Below are positions 9,850 through 18,949 of a stretch of 64,000 nt of DNA, one piece after another. A program made the translations under genes and the position numbers. Source of the DNA: Priestia megaterium NBRC 15308 = ATCC 14581. Lineage in GTDB: Bacteria > Bacillota > Bacilli > Bacillales > Bacillaceae_H. Each line of letters begins with the position of its first letter. Position 1 is the stretch's first letter. The stretch covers positions 2,277,501 to 2,341,500 of the forward strand of contig NZ_CP009920.1 in assembly GCF_000832985.1 (NCBI RefSeq). The letters run 5' to 3'. The notes under the pieces are model-generated. The model searched no databases and was not told the DNA's origin. It worked only from the letters and a program-made list of their open reading frames with translations.

Positions 9850-11652
9850 ATGTGCGGAATTGTAGGATATATTGGAACAGAAGATTCGAAAGAAATTTTA
9901 TTACGTGGTCTTGAAAAGTTAGAATATCGTGGCTATGACTCAGCGGGTATTGCAGTTGTTAACAATGAAGGCGTACACGTATTCAAAGAAAAAGGCCGTA
10001 TTGCAGAATTGCGTCAGGCAGTAGATAACAGTGTTGTAGCACCAGCAGGTATCGGTCATACGCGTTGGGCAACTCATGGTGTACCAAGCCAAGAAAATGC
10101 TCACCCGCATCAAAGTACATCTGGACGCTTCACACTTGTGCATAACGGTGTAATTGAAAACTATGCTATTTTGAAACGTGAATATTTACAAGATGTAACG
10201 TTCAAAAGCGAAACGGATACAGAAGTAATCGTTCAGTTAATTGAAAAAATCGCAGCAGAAGGCTTAGATGTAGAAGAAGCGTTCCGTAAGACAGTAAGCT
10301 TGCTTCATGGTTCTTATGCACTAGCTCTTGTTGATAACGAAGATAAAAATACAATCTATGTAGCTAAAAACAAAAGCCCGCTTCTTGTAGGTGTTGGTGA
10401 AGGATTTAACGTTGTAGCGAGTGATGCTATGGCAATGCTTCAAGTAACAGATCAGTACGTAGAATTAATGGATAAAGAAACAGTAATTGTTACAAAAGAA
10501 GGCGTAACAATTAAAACGCTTGATGGTGAAGTGGTAGAAAGAGCCCCTTATACAGCAGAGCTTGATGCAAGTGATATTGAAAAAGGTACGTACCCTCACT
10601 ATATGTTAAAAGAAATTGACGAGCAGCCTTTAGTTGTTCGTAAAATCATTCAAGAGTATCAAAATGAGAACAATGAACTGCACATTGATGCAGACATTTT
10701 AGAAGCAATGGATGAAGCAGACCGCATCTATATCGTAGCATGTGGAACAAGCTATCATGCAGGCCTAGTAGGTAAACAATTCATTGAAACGTGGGCGAAG
10801 GTTCCAGTAGAAGTGCACGTAGCAAGTGAATTCTCTTACAACATGCCGCTTTTATCTGAAAAGCCATTGTTTATCTTTATTTCTCAAAGTGGAGAAACAG
10901 CTGACAGCCGTGCAGTATTAGTTCAAATTAAAGAACTAGGTTACAAAGCGTTAACAATCACAAACGTTCCGGGATCAACATTATCTCGTGAATCTGATTA
11001 TACGTTATTACTTCATGCAGGTCCGGAAATTGCTGTAGCATCAACAAAAGCTTATACAGCTCAATTAGCAGTGCTATCAATTCTAGCGGCTGTAACAGCA
11101 AAAACACGCGGCATTGAATTAGAATTTGATTTAGTTCAAGAGTTAGCAATCGTAGCAAACACAATGGAAGTACTTTGCGACGACAAAGAAGAAATGGAAA
11201 GCATTGCTCTTCAATTCTTAGCAACAACTCGCAACGCATTCTTTATTGGACGTTCTGTTGATTATTATGTAGGCTTAGAAGGTGCGTTAAAACTAAAAGA
11301 AATCTCTTACATCCAAGCAGAAGGATTTGCTGGAGGAGAGCTTAAGCACGGAACAATCGCTTTAATTGAAAACAATACGCCAATTATTGCATTAGCAACA
11401 CAAGAGCATGTAAACTTAAGCATCCGTGGTAACGTAAAAGAAGTAGTAGCACGTGGAGCTAATCCTTGTATCATTTCAATGAAGGGATTAGAAACAGAAG
11501 AAGATCGCTACGTGATTCCGAAAGTTCATGAAACACTTTCACCACTAGCAGCGGTTATTCCTTTACAATTAATCTCTTACTACGCTGCACTGCACCGCGA
11601 TTGCGATGTAGATAAACCACGTAACTTAGCTAAATCAGTTACTGTAGAATAA
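9850..11652 (+). CDS. glmS: Glutamine-fructose-6-phosphate aminotransferase (isomerizing)
   Basis: Makes glucosamine-6-phosphate from fructose-6-phosphate and glutamine, the first committed step to UDP-GlcNAc. The 600-aa protein has the N-terminal class II glutaminase with catalytic Cys2 (MCGIVGYIG) and GHTRWATHG, then two SIS domains with [17 protein letters not shown] and STKAYTAQ, ending in the conserved KSVTVE. AAGGAGG lies 10 nt before ATG 9850. It is a single-gene unit controlled by the ribozyme leader. Confidence 0.98.
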   Translation: MCGIVGYIGTEDSKEILLRGLEKLEYRGYDSAGIAVVNNEGVHVFKEKGRIAELRQAVDNSVVAPAGIGHTRWATHGVPSQENAHPHQSTSGRFTLVHNGVIENYAILKREYLQDVTFKSETDTEVIVQLIEKIAAEGLDVEEAFRKTVSLLHGSYALALVDNEDKNTIYVAKNKSPLLVGVGEGFNVVASDAMAMLQVTDQYVELMDKETVIVTKEGVTIKTLDGEVVERAPYTAELDASDIEKGTYPHYMLKEIDEQPLVVRKIIQEYQNENNELHIDADILEAMDEADRIYIVACGTSYHAGLVGKQFIETWAKVPVEVHVASEFSYNMPLLSEKPLFIFISQSGETADSRAVLVQIKELGYKALTITNVPGSTLSRESDYTLLLHAGPEIAVASTKAYTAQLAVLSILAAVTAKTRGIELEFDLVQELAIVANTMEVLCDDKEEMESIALQFLATTRNAFFIGRSVDYYVGLEGALKLKEISYIQAEGFAGGELKHGTIALIENNTPIIALATQEHVNLSIRGNVKEVVARGANPCIISMKGLETEEDRYVIPKVHETLSPLAAVIPLQLISYYAALHRDCDVDKPRNLAKSVTVE

Positions 11653-11663
11653 TAAGGTTCTAG

Positions 11664-11694
11664 ACACCCTTCTATTATAGAAGGGTGTTTTTGT
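11664..11694 (+). terminator. Terminator of glmS
   Basis: Perfect stem ACACCCTTCT/AGAAGGGTGT with ATTAT loop and a T tract, 12 nt after the stop codon. Confidence 0.93.
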
Positions 11695-11832
11695 ATGTCT
11701 GAGAAAGAGAACAAACACCGTTTATGCTAGAAGTTTCATTGAGCTAAAAAATATATTTGCTTGCTCCATTTATTTTATATAATGAAATAGGTAAAGGAAC
11801 GAACCTCAGCTATTAAAAAGGAGGTGGAAAGC

Positions 11833-12408
11833 ATTAGTGGATTGGCTCAAAGTATAAAGTACGTGTTGCGAGGCATCTTTTTTGTCTTGTATTTTCCCTT
11901 TTATTTTGTATTTCAAATTTTGTGTAAGCTATGGATATATTTTATCGCTAAGCCCCTCATATGGATAGGAACAAGAATTATTCAACCTGTCATTGATTTC
12001 ATTTGGAGATACATTATACGTTTCTTGTTCGTTTATCCTATTTCTTGGCTATGGAGTGTCCTCATCTATCCTTTTATTCTCTTCGTTTGGAAACGATGTT
12101 TTTTGCCTATAACTAGATTTATATGGAAGTATGTTTTATACCCTGTGTTGTATCTAGTTTGTTATCCTTGTTATCTTTTCTGGAAATATGTTGTGCTGCC
12201 ATTTTACAATGAAATTGTTATTCCTGTGGTTTCATTTTGTCAGCGTATATTCCTCTGTTTCTGGAAAGGAGTTAAGCGGATCGTAATTCATATGATCTAC
12301 TATCCTTTACGGTGGATTTGGATGAGATGTATATACAAACCGCTTAAAAATGTATATACAAAAATCATTCAGCCGGTTATCAAATGGTTTTCTCATTTAT
12401 TTAGTTAA
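11833..12408 (+). CDS. Unidentified Trp/Pro-periodic membrane protein
   Basis: I do not recognise this gene. The roughly 191-aa product is strongly hydrophobic, rich in W, Y, F, I, C and basic residues, with only one or two acidic residues. Prolines recur about every 11-12 residues with a Trp midway, as in PFILFVWKRCFLP, PITRFIWKYVLYP, PLRWIWMRCIYKP and PVIKWF, a degenerate tandem repeat ending in IIQPVIxxxW, which also occurs near the N-terminus. The start is unclear: the GTG at 11824 is part of the AAGGAGGTG ribosome site itself. The in-frame codon at ideal spacing (8 nt) is ATT 11833; TTG 11842 is the next option. It stands alone between two transcription units. Function unknown; membrane location is inferred. 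Confidence 0.72.
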   Translation: MSGLAQSIKYVLRGIFFVLYFPFYFVFQILCKLWIYFIAKPLIWIGTRIIQPVIDFIWRYIIRFLFVYPISWLWSVLIYPFILFVWKRCFLPITRFIWKYVLYPVLYLVCYPCYLFWKYVVLPFYNEIVIPVVSFCQRIFLCFWKGVKRIVIHMIYYPLRWIWMRCIYKPLKNVYTKIIQPVIKWFSHLFS

Positions 12409-12545
12409 TGAAATATACCAAAAGATTGCTTGTCTTTTTTAGGTATTAAACTCGAAAGATAAGAGGGAATTGATGTATAATAAAGACGGATATATCATTG
12501 CCTATTTATTTTATTAGATTCAATTTTGAAAGAGAGTGAAACAAT

Positions 12546-13262
12546 ATGGGCCGTAAGTGGAACAATATTAAAGAAAAGAAAGCGTCAAAAGATGCTAATA
12601 CAAGTCGTATATATGCCAAGTTTGGCCGTGAGATTTATGTGGCTGCGAAACAAGGCGAGCCAGATCCAGAATCAAACCAAGCGTTAAAAGTTGTATTAGA
12701 ACGCGCGAAAACATACAATGTGCCAAAAGCAATTATTGACCGTGCGATTGAAAAAGCAAAAGGCGGATCAGAAGAAAATTACGATAATCTTCGTTACGAA
12801 GGTTTTGGACCAAATGGCTCAATGGTTATCGTAGATGCTCTTACGAATAACGTAAACAGAACAGCTTCAGACGTGCGTGCTGCCTTTGGTAAAAACGGCG
12901 GTAATATGGGAGTAAGCGGATCAGTAGCGTACATGTTTGATCCAACAGCTGTTATTGGTGTAGAAGGTAAGGATGAAGAAGAGACGCTAGAACTGTTAAT
13001 GGAAGCAGATGTAGACGTGCGTGACATTTTAGAGGAAGAAGATTCTGTAATTGTTTATGCTGATCCGGATCAATTCCATGCGGTACAAAAAGCGTTCAAC
13101 GATGCTGGTATTACGGAATTTACAGTAGCTGAGCAAACGATGCTTGCTCAAAATGATGTAACTCTTCCTGAAGATGCACAAGCTCAGTTTGAAAAAATGA
13201 TTGATGCATTAGAGGACCTAGAAGATGTGCAGCAAGTATATCACAACGTTGATTTAGGATAA
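12546..13262 (+). CDS. yeeN: YebC/PmpR-family protein (YeeN type)
   Basis: A 238-aa cytoplasmic protein of the YebC/TACO1 family. Members have been described as transcriptional regulators and, more recently, as ribosome-associated factors easing translation of proline-rich stretches. The N-terminus [18 protein letters not shown] marks the YeeN subtype rather than the canonical YrbC (MAGHSKW). Other family blocks include [20 protein letters not shown] and [29 protein letters not shown] precedes ATG 12546. It is a single gene with its own terminator. The molecular role is not settled by sequence. Confidence 0.92.
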   Translation: MGRKWNNIKEKKASKDANTSRIYAKFGREIYVAAKQGEPDPESNQALKVVLERAKTYNVPKAIIDRAIEKAKGGSEENYDNLRYEGFGPNGSMVIVDALTNNVNRTASDVRAAFGKNGGNMGVSGSVAYMFDPTAVIGVEGKDEEETLELLMEADVDVRDILEEEDSVIVYADPDQFHAVQKAFNDAGITEFTVAEQTMLAQNDVTLPEDAQAQFEKMIDALEDLEDVQQVYHNVDLG

Positions 13263-13271
13263 TAGTGAAAG

Positions 13272-13306
13272 AGGCAGACCTATCAAAGAGGTCTGTCTTT
13301 TTTTAT
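13272..13306 (+). terminator. Terminator of yeeN
   Basis: Stem GGCAGACCT/AGGTCTGTC (one G-T pair) with 7-nt loop and T tract. Confidence 0.88.
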
Positions 13307-13420
13307 AGGCCGTGTGAAAAGCATCTATTGACCCTTTCCCTTCTTTTGGAATATGGTAAGATAATGAATTAAGAATAGAAAATAGTAGAATTTTATAAGA
13401 GATAAATGGAGGGAAAGCAG

Positions 13421-14740
13421 TTGAAAAAATTAATGGTGGGGATGGCGTTAACAGCTACACTTGCAACGGCTGTAACGCCTGGCTTTGGCTCAATCGGGGG
13501 AAATCAAGAAAAGGCATATGCAGCGACGGTTACATATAAAGTGACGGCAAGCAAGCTAAATGTGAGAAGCGGAGCGGGAACGACTTACGGGATTATCGGC
13601 AGCGTAGTGAAAGGTCAAGCGCTATCTGTGATGAGCAAAAGCGGAAGCTGGTACAAAATTAACTATAACGGCCGCATGGGCTACGTAAGCAGCGATTATG
13701 TACAAGCATCAGGAACAACAACTCCACCAGCAGAAAGCACAACGTACACAGTAACGGCAAGCATGCTGAATGTAAGAAGCGGAGCAGGCACCAATTATGC
13801 ATCCATAGGAAGCGTGACAAAAGGCCAGAAGCTGTCTGTGGTGAGCAAAAGCGGAAGCTGGTACAAAATTAACTATAACGGCCGCATGGGCTACGTAAGC
13901 AGCGATTATGTACAAGCATCAGGAACAACAACTCTACCAGCAGAAAGCACAACGTACACAGTAACGGCAAGCATGCTGAACGTAAGAAGCGGAGCGGGCA
14001 CCAATTATGCATCCATAGGAAGTGTGACAAAAGGCCAGAAGCTGTCTGTGGTGAGCAAAAGCGGAAGCTGGTACAAGATTAACTATAACGGCCGCACAGG
14101 CTATGTAAGCAGTGACTATGTACAGGCTTCAGCTACAGCGTCTCCAAAGCTCGTAGTGGATTCTTTTAAAACGTTAGGTAACGCTCAGCAAGTCATCTTG
14201 GTTACAGCAGATAACTACGATACGAAGTCTGCTAAAATTCAAACGTTTGAAAAAGTTGATGGGAAATGGAAGCAAGTTTTAACTGCGAACGGTGTACTTG
14301 GACAAAAAGGATTCGCTTTATCGAAAAAAGAAGGAGATATGGAATCTCCGACAGGGAAATATACAATTGGCACAGCATTCGGACGCTATGCAAACCCTGG
14401 AACTAAGCTTCCATATCGAAAGATTACAGCAAATGATGTGTGGGTAGACGATTCAAAAAGCTCTCTATATAATACGTGGCAGCAAAAGCCGGCTAATGGC
14501 CGCTGGACGAGCGCTGAGAACATGGACATCCCGGCTTACGACTATGGGTTTGTCATTAATTATAACGAATCTAGAACGCCAGGAAAGGGAAGTGCAATCT
14601 TCTTCCATGTAGGAACAAATTATACCGCAGGATGTACGGCTACTTCTAAAGAACAAGTTGTCTCTATTTTAAAATGGTTAAATCCAGAGAAAAATCCGGT
14701 TATTATTCAATCTCCTGTAAGTGAATTAGATAAATATTAA
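13421..14740 (+). CDS. Secreted SH3-repeat L,D-transpeptidase-like protein
   Basis: A 439-aa exported wall protein. A signal peptide (basic KKLMVGMAL start, hydrophobic core, AYAA cleavage region near residue 40) precedes three bacterial SH3 domains (each TASxLNVRSGAGTxYxxIGSV... GYVSSDYVQAS) and a C-terminal YkuD-like catalytic domain of the COG3786 type. This domain has the putative active-site FFHVG histidine and the TAGCTAT cysteine (Cys405). SH3b domains bind peptidoglycan; the catalytic domain would cross-link or trim it. The start is TTG 13421 behind GGAGGGAAAG; the ATG at 13406 lies before the ribosome site. The SH3 repeats are nearly identical at DNA level with a 210-bp period, so they duplicated recently. 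Confidence 0.86.
   Translation: MKKLMVGMALTATLATAVTPGFGSIGGNQEKAYAATVTYKVTASKLNVRSGAGTTYGIIGSVVKGQALSVMSKSGSWYKINYNGRMGYVSSDYVQASGTTTPPAESTTYTVTASMLNVRSGAGTNYASIGSVTKGQKLSVVSKSGSWYKINYNGRMGYVSSDYVQASGTTTLPAESTTYTVTASMLNVRSGAGTNYASIGSVTKGQKLSVVSKSGSWYKINYNGRTGYVSSDYVQASATASPKLVVDSFKTLGNAQQVILVTADNYDTKSAKIQTFEKVDGKWKQVLTANGVLGQKGFALSKKEGDMESPTGKYTIGTAFGRYANPGTKLPYRKITANDVWVDDSKSSLYNTWQQKPANGRWTSAENMDIPAYDYGFVINYNESRTPGKGSAIFFHVGTNYTAGCTATSKEQVVSILKWLNPEKNPVIIQSPVSELDKY
13641..14120 (+). repeat. 210-bp tandem repeats encoding SH3 domains
   Basis: The segment starting GCGGAAGCTGGTACAAAATT recurs at 13641 and 13851, and the linker CAGAAAGCAC at 13731 and 13941, both exactly 210 bp apart. The repeated unit encodes one SH3b domain plus a GTTTxPAESTTY linker. 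Differences between copies are few, so copy number may vary by recombination or slippage between strains. Confidence 0.9.
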
Positions 14741-14747
14741 GTTAGAA

Positions 14748-14782
14748 AGCAGCTGAACTTTTAAAGTTCAGCTGCTTTTTTA
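14748..14782 (+). terminator. Terminator of the SH3-repeat gene
   Basis: Long stem AAGCAGCTGAACTTT/AAAGTTCAGCTGCTT followed by T residues. Confidence 0.92.
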
Positions 14783-14836
14783 TGTAATTAAAAGCTTTGT
14801 CTGTCTGTGGTACGACAAAGTTAGTTTTCCTATTTA

Positions 14837-14865
14837 TTGAATGAAAGCGTTTAATCTCTTACGAT
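14837..14865 (+). promoter_or_regulatory. mtl operon promoter with overlapping cre site
   Basis: TTGAAT (14837-14842), 17-bp spacer, TACGAT (14860-14865). The spacer contains TGAAAGCGTTTAAT (14842-14855), which matches the CcpA cre consensus TGWAARCGYTWNCW with one mismatch. A cre between -35 and -10 predicts direct carbon catabolite repression by CcpA. MtlR activation is expected from the family but I cannot define its site. Confidence 0.65.
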
Positions 14866-14900
14866 TAAAGTATCATCACGTAGAGAAAGGAAGAGAGCAA

Positions 14901-16793
14901 ATGGCTCAATCTAATATAAAAGTAGCTGTACAAAAGTTTGGGAACTTTCTAAGTTCAATGGTTATGCCAAATATCGGAGCATTTATTGCATGGGGACTTA
15001 TTACTGCTTTATTTATTCCAACAGGCTTTTTTCCAAATGAAAACCTTGCCAAACTAGTGGATCCAATGGTCAAGTATTTGCTTCCGTTGCTAATCGGCTA
15101 CACAGGAGGAAAGCTTGTCCACGATCAGCGAGGAGGCGTTGTAGGTGCTATCGCCACCATGGGCGTCATCGTTGGGTCTGATATTCCGATGTTTCTAGGC
15201 GCTATGATTATGGGGCCGCTTGGCGGTTATATCATCAAGAAGTTTGATCAGTTTATTGAAGGTAAAGTCAAAACAGGATTTGAGATGTTAATTAATAATT
15301 TCTCAGCAGGTATTCTTGGAGGAATTCTAGCAATTCTAGCCTTTTTAGGAGTTAGTCCAGCCGTGGACGGATTTACAGGCGCGCTTGTAGTGGGTGTAGA
15401 TTGGATGGTTGCACATGGCCTTCTTCCACTTACAAGTATTCTAATTGAACCAGCTAAAATTTTATTCTTAAACAATGCTATTAATCACGGTATCTTATCT
15501 CCGATCGGAGCAGAACAAATTCGAACAAATGGACAGTCCATTCTATTGTTATTAGAAACAAACCCTGGTCCGGGGTTAGGAATTCTGTTAGCGTATTGCT
15601 TCTTTGGAAAAGGAACAGCAAAACAGTCAGCGCCGGGAGCGGCCATCATTCATTTTATTGGCGGAATTCACGAAATTTACTTCCCTTACGTTTTAATGCG
15701 TCCGCTTCTAATCATTGCGGCTATTTTAGGCGGAATGAGCGGCGTATTTACATTTGTTCTTTTAGGCGGAGGCTTACAAGCGGTTGCTTCACCAGGAAGT
15801 ATTTTGGCTATTTTAGCTGCTACACCAGGTAATGCAGGCAGCTATGTTGCAAATATCTCCGGTGTTCTCGTTGCAGCCATCGTATCGTTTATTGTAGGTT
15901 CGTTAATTTTAAAAACGGGCAAGCAAACAGAAGATTTGGATGAAGCAGCTCGCAAAATGCAAGAGATGAAAGGCAAGAAGAGCTCTGTAGCAGGAAGCTT
16001 TACAAAACAGCAAGGAGAAGTACCAGCAAGCGTTCAGAAAATTGTTTTTGCCTGTGACGCAGGTATGGGATCGAGTGCGATGGGCGCCTCTCTTCTTCGC
16101 AAGAAAGTTAAACAAGCAAATTTAAATATTTCGGTAACGAATACAGCCATCAGCAATATTCCAAGTGAGGCTCAAATCGTTATTACACAGAAAGAGCTGA
16201 CGCCAAGAGCTCAAAATAAAGTTCCAGATGCGTATCATATCTCGGTTGATAATTTTCTATCTAGTCCGGAATATGACAAACTAATTGATCAACTAAAAAA
16301 TGATCATACTACTTCTAAAGCGGAAGAAGAAAAAAAAGTATCTGCAGAAAATAATACAGATAGTAATGATGGTTTATTAAAAGAAGAAAACGTTTTCTTG
16401 AATCAGCACTTTTCTTCTAAGGAAGAAGCAATTCGATTTGCAGGAAGTGTGTTAGTAAAAGGCGGATATGTAGAAGAAAACTACGTTGAAGCGATGATTG
16501 AGCGCGACAATATGACTTCTACTTATATGGGAAATGACGTGGCGATTCCGCACGGTACGGAAGAAGCGAAAAAGAACGTTTTAAGATCCGGTTTTACAGT
16601 GATTCAAGTGCCAGAAGGCGTTGATTTTGATGGTGAGAAAGTTCGTTTGATTTTTGGAATTGCCGGAAAAGACGGCACCCATTTAGAAATTTTATCTGGT
16701 ATCGCGATTACATGTTCTGATATGGACAATATTGAAAAGATGGTTCATGCCAAATCAGCTAAAGAATTAATGACTATTATTCAACGTAACTAA
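14901..16793 (+). CDS. mtlA: PTS mannitol transporter, EIICBA
   Basis: Takes up mannitol and phosphorylates it to mannitol-1-phosphate. The 630-aa protein joins a membrane EIIC domain (about residues 10-345, with the GGIHEIYFPYVLMRP motif), an EIIB domain with phosphorylated Cys385 (FACDAGMGSS) and an EIIA domain with phosphorylated His551 (VAIPHGTEEA). B. subtilis has EIICB and a separate EIIA (mtlF); here they are fused. The start is ATG 14901 behind GAAAGGAAG; the frame opens at 14841 inside the promoter. It is the first gene of mtlA-mtlR-mtlD. Confidence 0.97.
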   Translation: MAQSNIKVAVQKFGNFLSSMVMPNIGAFIAWGLITALFIPTGFFPNENLAKLVDPMVKYLLPLLIGYTGGKLVHDQRGGVVGAIATMGVIVGSDIPMFLGAMIMGPLGGYIIKKFDQFIEGKVKTGFEMLINNFSAGILGGILAILAFLGVSPAVDGFTGALVVGVDWMVAHGLLPLTSILIEPAKILFLNNAINHGILSPIGAEQIRTNGQSILLLLETNPGPGLGILLAYCFFGKGTAKQSAPGAAIIHFIGGIHEIYFPYVLMRPLLIIAAILGGMSGVFTFVLLGGGLQAVASPGSILAILAATPGNAGSYVANISGVLVAAIVSFIVGSLILKTGKQTEDLDEAARKMQEMKGKKSSVAGSFTKQQGEVPASVQKIVFACDAGMGSSAMGASLLRKKVKQANLNISVTNTAISNIPSEAQIVITQKELTPRAQNKVPDAYHISVDNFLSSPEYDKLIDQLKNDHTTSKAEEEKKVSAENNTDSNDGLLKEENVFLNQHFSSKEEAIRFAGSVLVKGGYVEENYVEAMIERDNMTSTYMGNDVAIPHGTEEAKKNVLRSGFTVIQVPEGVDFDGEKVRLIFGIAGKDGTHLEILSGIAITCSDMDNIEKMVHAKSAKELMTIIQRN

Positions 16794-16853
16794 CGGGATA
16801 GAAAGGCATGAAGATGCCTTTTTATCCTTTGTTTATAAATAAGAAAAGAGTTG

Positions 16854-18944
16854 ATGTTCTTGTTTATTACTTCAAGAGAAAAATCAATCATTGAGTTAAT
16901 TATTAAAACGGCAGGAAAACATACAGCCCTTACACTTGCTACTTTTTTGAATGTAAGTGTAAGAACTGTTCACCGAGATTTGAAGGCAATTGAATCAATA
17001 CTTGAAAAATTTGATTTGAAGCTGATTCGTACACAAGATGAAGGACTAATGATTGAAGGTAAAAATGAACAAATTTTTCGCCTTATTCAAGAGCTGATGA
17101 AGATTAAAACGACGGATCAGTCTCCACAGGAAAGAAAATTAATTCTTTTAATTCTTCTTCTAGAAGAAGGGGATTCATTTAAATTACAAACGCTGGCTAA
17201 AGACTTAGAAGTAAGTATCACTACACTAACTGCTTATTTAGATGAATTAACAGAGTGGTTAACCACATTTGACGTTCTCCTTCATCGAAAGAGAGGGGTG
17301 GGAGTAGAGGTTCAAGCTACTGAAGCCAATAAACGAAAAGCATTAGCTAATTATTTTCTTGTTCACTTTAATGAAGAGTTAATTGAGTGCTTGTTTTTAG
17401 CAGAAAATCAGCAGCATACGGATGAAACGATTTTGCACTATTTTTATCCGGATTATTTGGCAGAAGTAGACAGAATTATACATCAAGCGATTAATCAGCA
17501 TCATTCTAAGCTGGCTGACAGCGATTATATAGGGCTCATTGTTCATATTTGCATTATGATACAGCGAACGAAAAAGCAAATGTATCTAGAAGACGACGGC
17601 GGCCAAATGGAAGAACTGGCGAGTGAAATGTTTTTAATGAAGGATATTTGCCGCGAAATTGAACGGATATTTTCTCTTTCTTTTACAGAAAAAGATATTC
17701 ATTTCTTAGCAGTGCGGCTGCGTGCAGCAAAGTTCCAAACTACTAGAGACGTATATTACGACAGCGTAGTGGTTGGGCAGATTATTAAGAATATGATTGC
17801 TCACGTTTCTGTTCAGCTTAACACCGACTTAACTGGTGATTTTTCCCTTTACCAAGGGCTGCTTGCTCATATGGAACCGGCCATTTTTCGTCTTAAGCAA
17901 AAAATGGAGCTTTTTAATCCATTAACAGAAGAGATTAAGAAAAAGTACCCTGTTTTATTTATGGCTGTGAGAAACAGTATCGATCAAGAGCTACCGGATT
18001 TAGTTTTTCCAGATGATGAAGTAGCATATCTTGTTTTGCATTTTGGTTCAACGCTAGTGCTAAAAGAAGAAGTCATGGAAATTCAGGCGCTGATTGTCTG
18101 TCCAACTGGAATTGGCACCTCGAAAATGTTAGCTAGCCGTATTCGTAAAGAGATTCCGGAGATTAATTCAGTTGTCATTAAATCGGTAAAAGAAATCAAA
18201 GAAGCCGCGCTTGAAGGGTATGACGTAGTGATTTCAACAGTAAGGCTGCCTTTTTTAAATGTCGATTACATTTTAGTCAATCCACTCTTAACGGAAGAGG
18301 ATATTCAATCCGTCCAGAATTTTTTACAGAAAAACATTCAAAAGTTAACCAAAGATAAGGACTACCGTTCGTTCCAATATAAAAATAAGACCGCTTCTAC
18401 AGAAAAACCGTCTTTTGAGGAAACGATGAAGCAAATTAAAGATGTGCATGGAAGTATCGAATCAATTCTTCAAAACCTTAGGATGTATCGATTTTCGGAT
18501 GAAGTGAGTCACGATCAAGTGATTTCGCACGTAGTACGCGCTGCTGAAAAAGAACGTTTAATAACCAATGCCAGCTGCGTTATTCATCAGCTTAAGGAAC
18601 GAGAAAACAAAGGCGGTTTAGGCATTCCGCAAACGAGTATGGCACTGTTCCATTGCCGTGAACATCACGTGAAAGAGCTGATTTTTCAAGTTTCACATTT
18701 AGAACAGCCTTGCACAGTTAAAGGTATGGACGGAACAAACATGCAGGCGCGTAACCTTCTATTAATGCTCGCACCTGAAGAGTTAAGTGAAGCACAGCAA
18801 GAAATTTTAAGTTTAATTAGTACCAGTTTAATTGAAGATCATGAAGCAATGATGATTTTTTCGTCTTCGAACGAAGAGATAATTCGCAAAAAGCTAGAGG
18901 ATACGTTTCATGAGTACCTTCGAAATAATTTGATAAAGGAATGA
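16854..18944 (+). CDS. mtlR: Mannitol operon activator MtlR (PRD regulator)
   Basis: Transcription activator of the mannitol genes, about 696 aa. An N-terminal helix-turn-helix (TLATFLNVSVRTVHRDLKAIE) is followed by two PTS-regulation domains, an EIIB(Gat)-like domain with CPTGIGTSKM, and a C-terminal EIIA(Mtl)-like domain with LGIPQTSMALFHCRE. PRD phosphorylation by PTS proteins couples activity to sugar supply. The start is uncertain between TTG 16851, ATG 16854 and TTG 16860, all just after AAGAAAAGAG. Lying between mtlA and mtlD, it is likely transcribed with them; in B. subtilis mtlR is at a separate locus. Confidence 0.93.
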   Translation: MFLFITSREKSIIELIIKTAGKHTALTLATFLNVSVRTVHRDLKAIESILEKFDLKLIRTQDEGLMIEGKNEQIFRLIQELMKIKTTDQSPQERKLILLILLLEEGDSFKLQTLAKDLEVSITTLTAYLDELTEWLTTFDVLLHRKRGVGVEVQATEANKRKALANYFLVHFNEELIECLFLAENQQHTDETILHYFYPDYLAEVDRIIHQAINQHHSKLADSDYIGLIVHICIMIQRTKKQMYLEDDGGQMEELASEMFLMKDICREIERIFSLSFTEKDIHFLAVRLRAAKFQTTRDVYYDSVVVGQIIKNMIAHVSVQLNTDLTGDFSLYQGLLAHMEPAIFRLKQKMELFNPLTEEIKKKYPVLFMAVRNSIDQELPDLVFPDDEVAYLVLHFGSTLVLKEEVMEIQALIVCPTGIGTSKMLASRIRKEIPEINSVVIKSVKEIKEAALEGYDVVISTVRLPFLNVDYILVNPLLTEEDIQSVQNFLQKNIQKLTKDKDYRSFQYKNKTASTEKPSFEETMKQIKDVHGSIESILQNLRMYRFSDEVSHDQVISHVVRAAEKERLITNASCVIHQLKERENKGGLGIPQTSMALFHCREHHVKELIFQVSHLEQPCTVKGMDGTNMQARNLLLMLAPEELSEAQQEILSLISTSLIEDHEAMMIFSSSNEEIIRKKLEDTFHEYLRNNLIKE

Positions 18945-18949
18945 TTTTT

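Noticed and set aside
11837-11857. Six-codon frame GTG GAT TGG... overlapping the start of the Trp/Pro membrane protein, as a leader peptide
   Set aside because: Spacing to the ribosome site (12 nt) is poor and no regulatory structure is visible; noted only as an alternative use of that site.
13641-14120. Repeats considered as a possible CRISPR array
   Set aside because: The 210-bp period and intact coding frame show SH3 domain duplication; no short repeat-spacer pattern exists.
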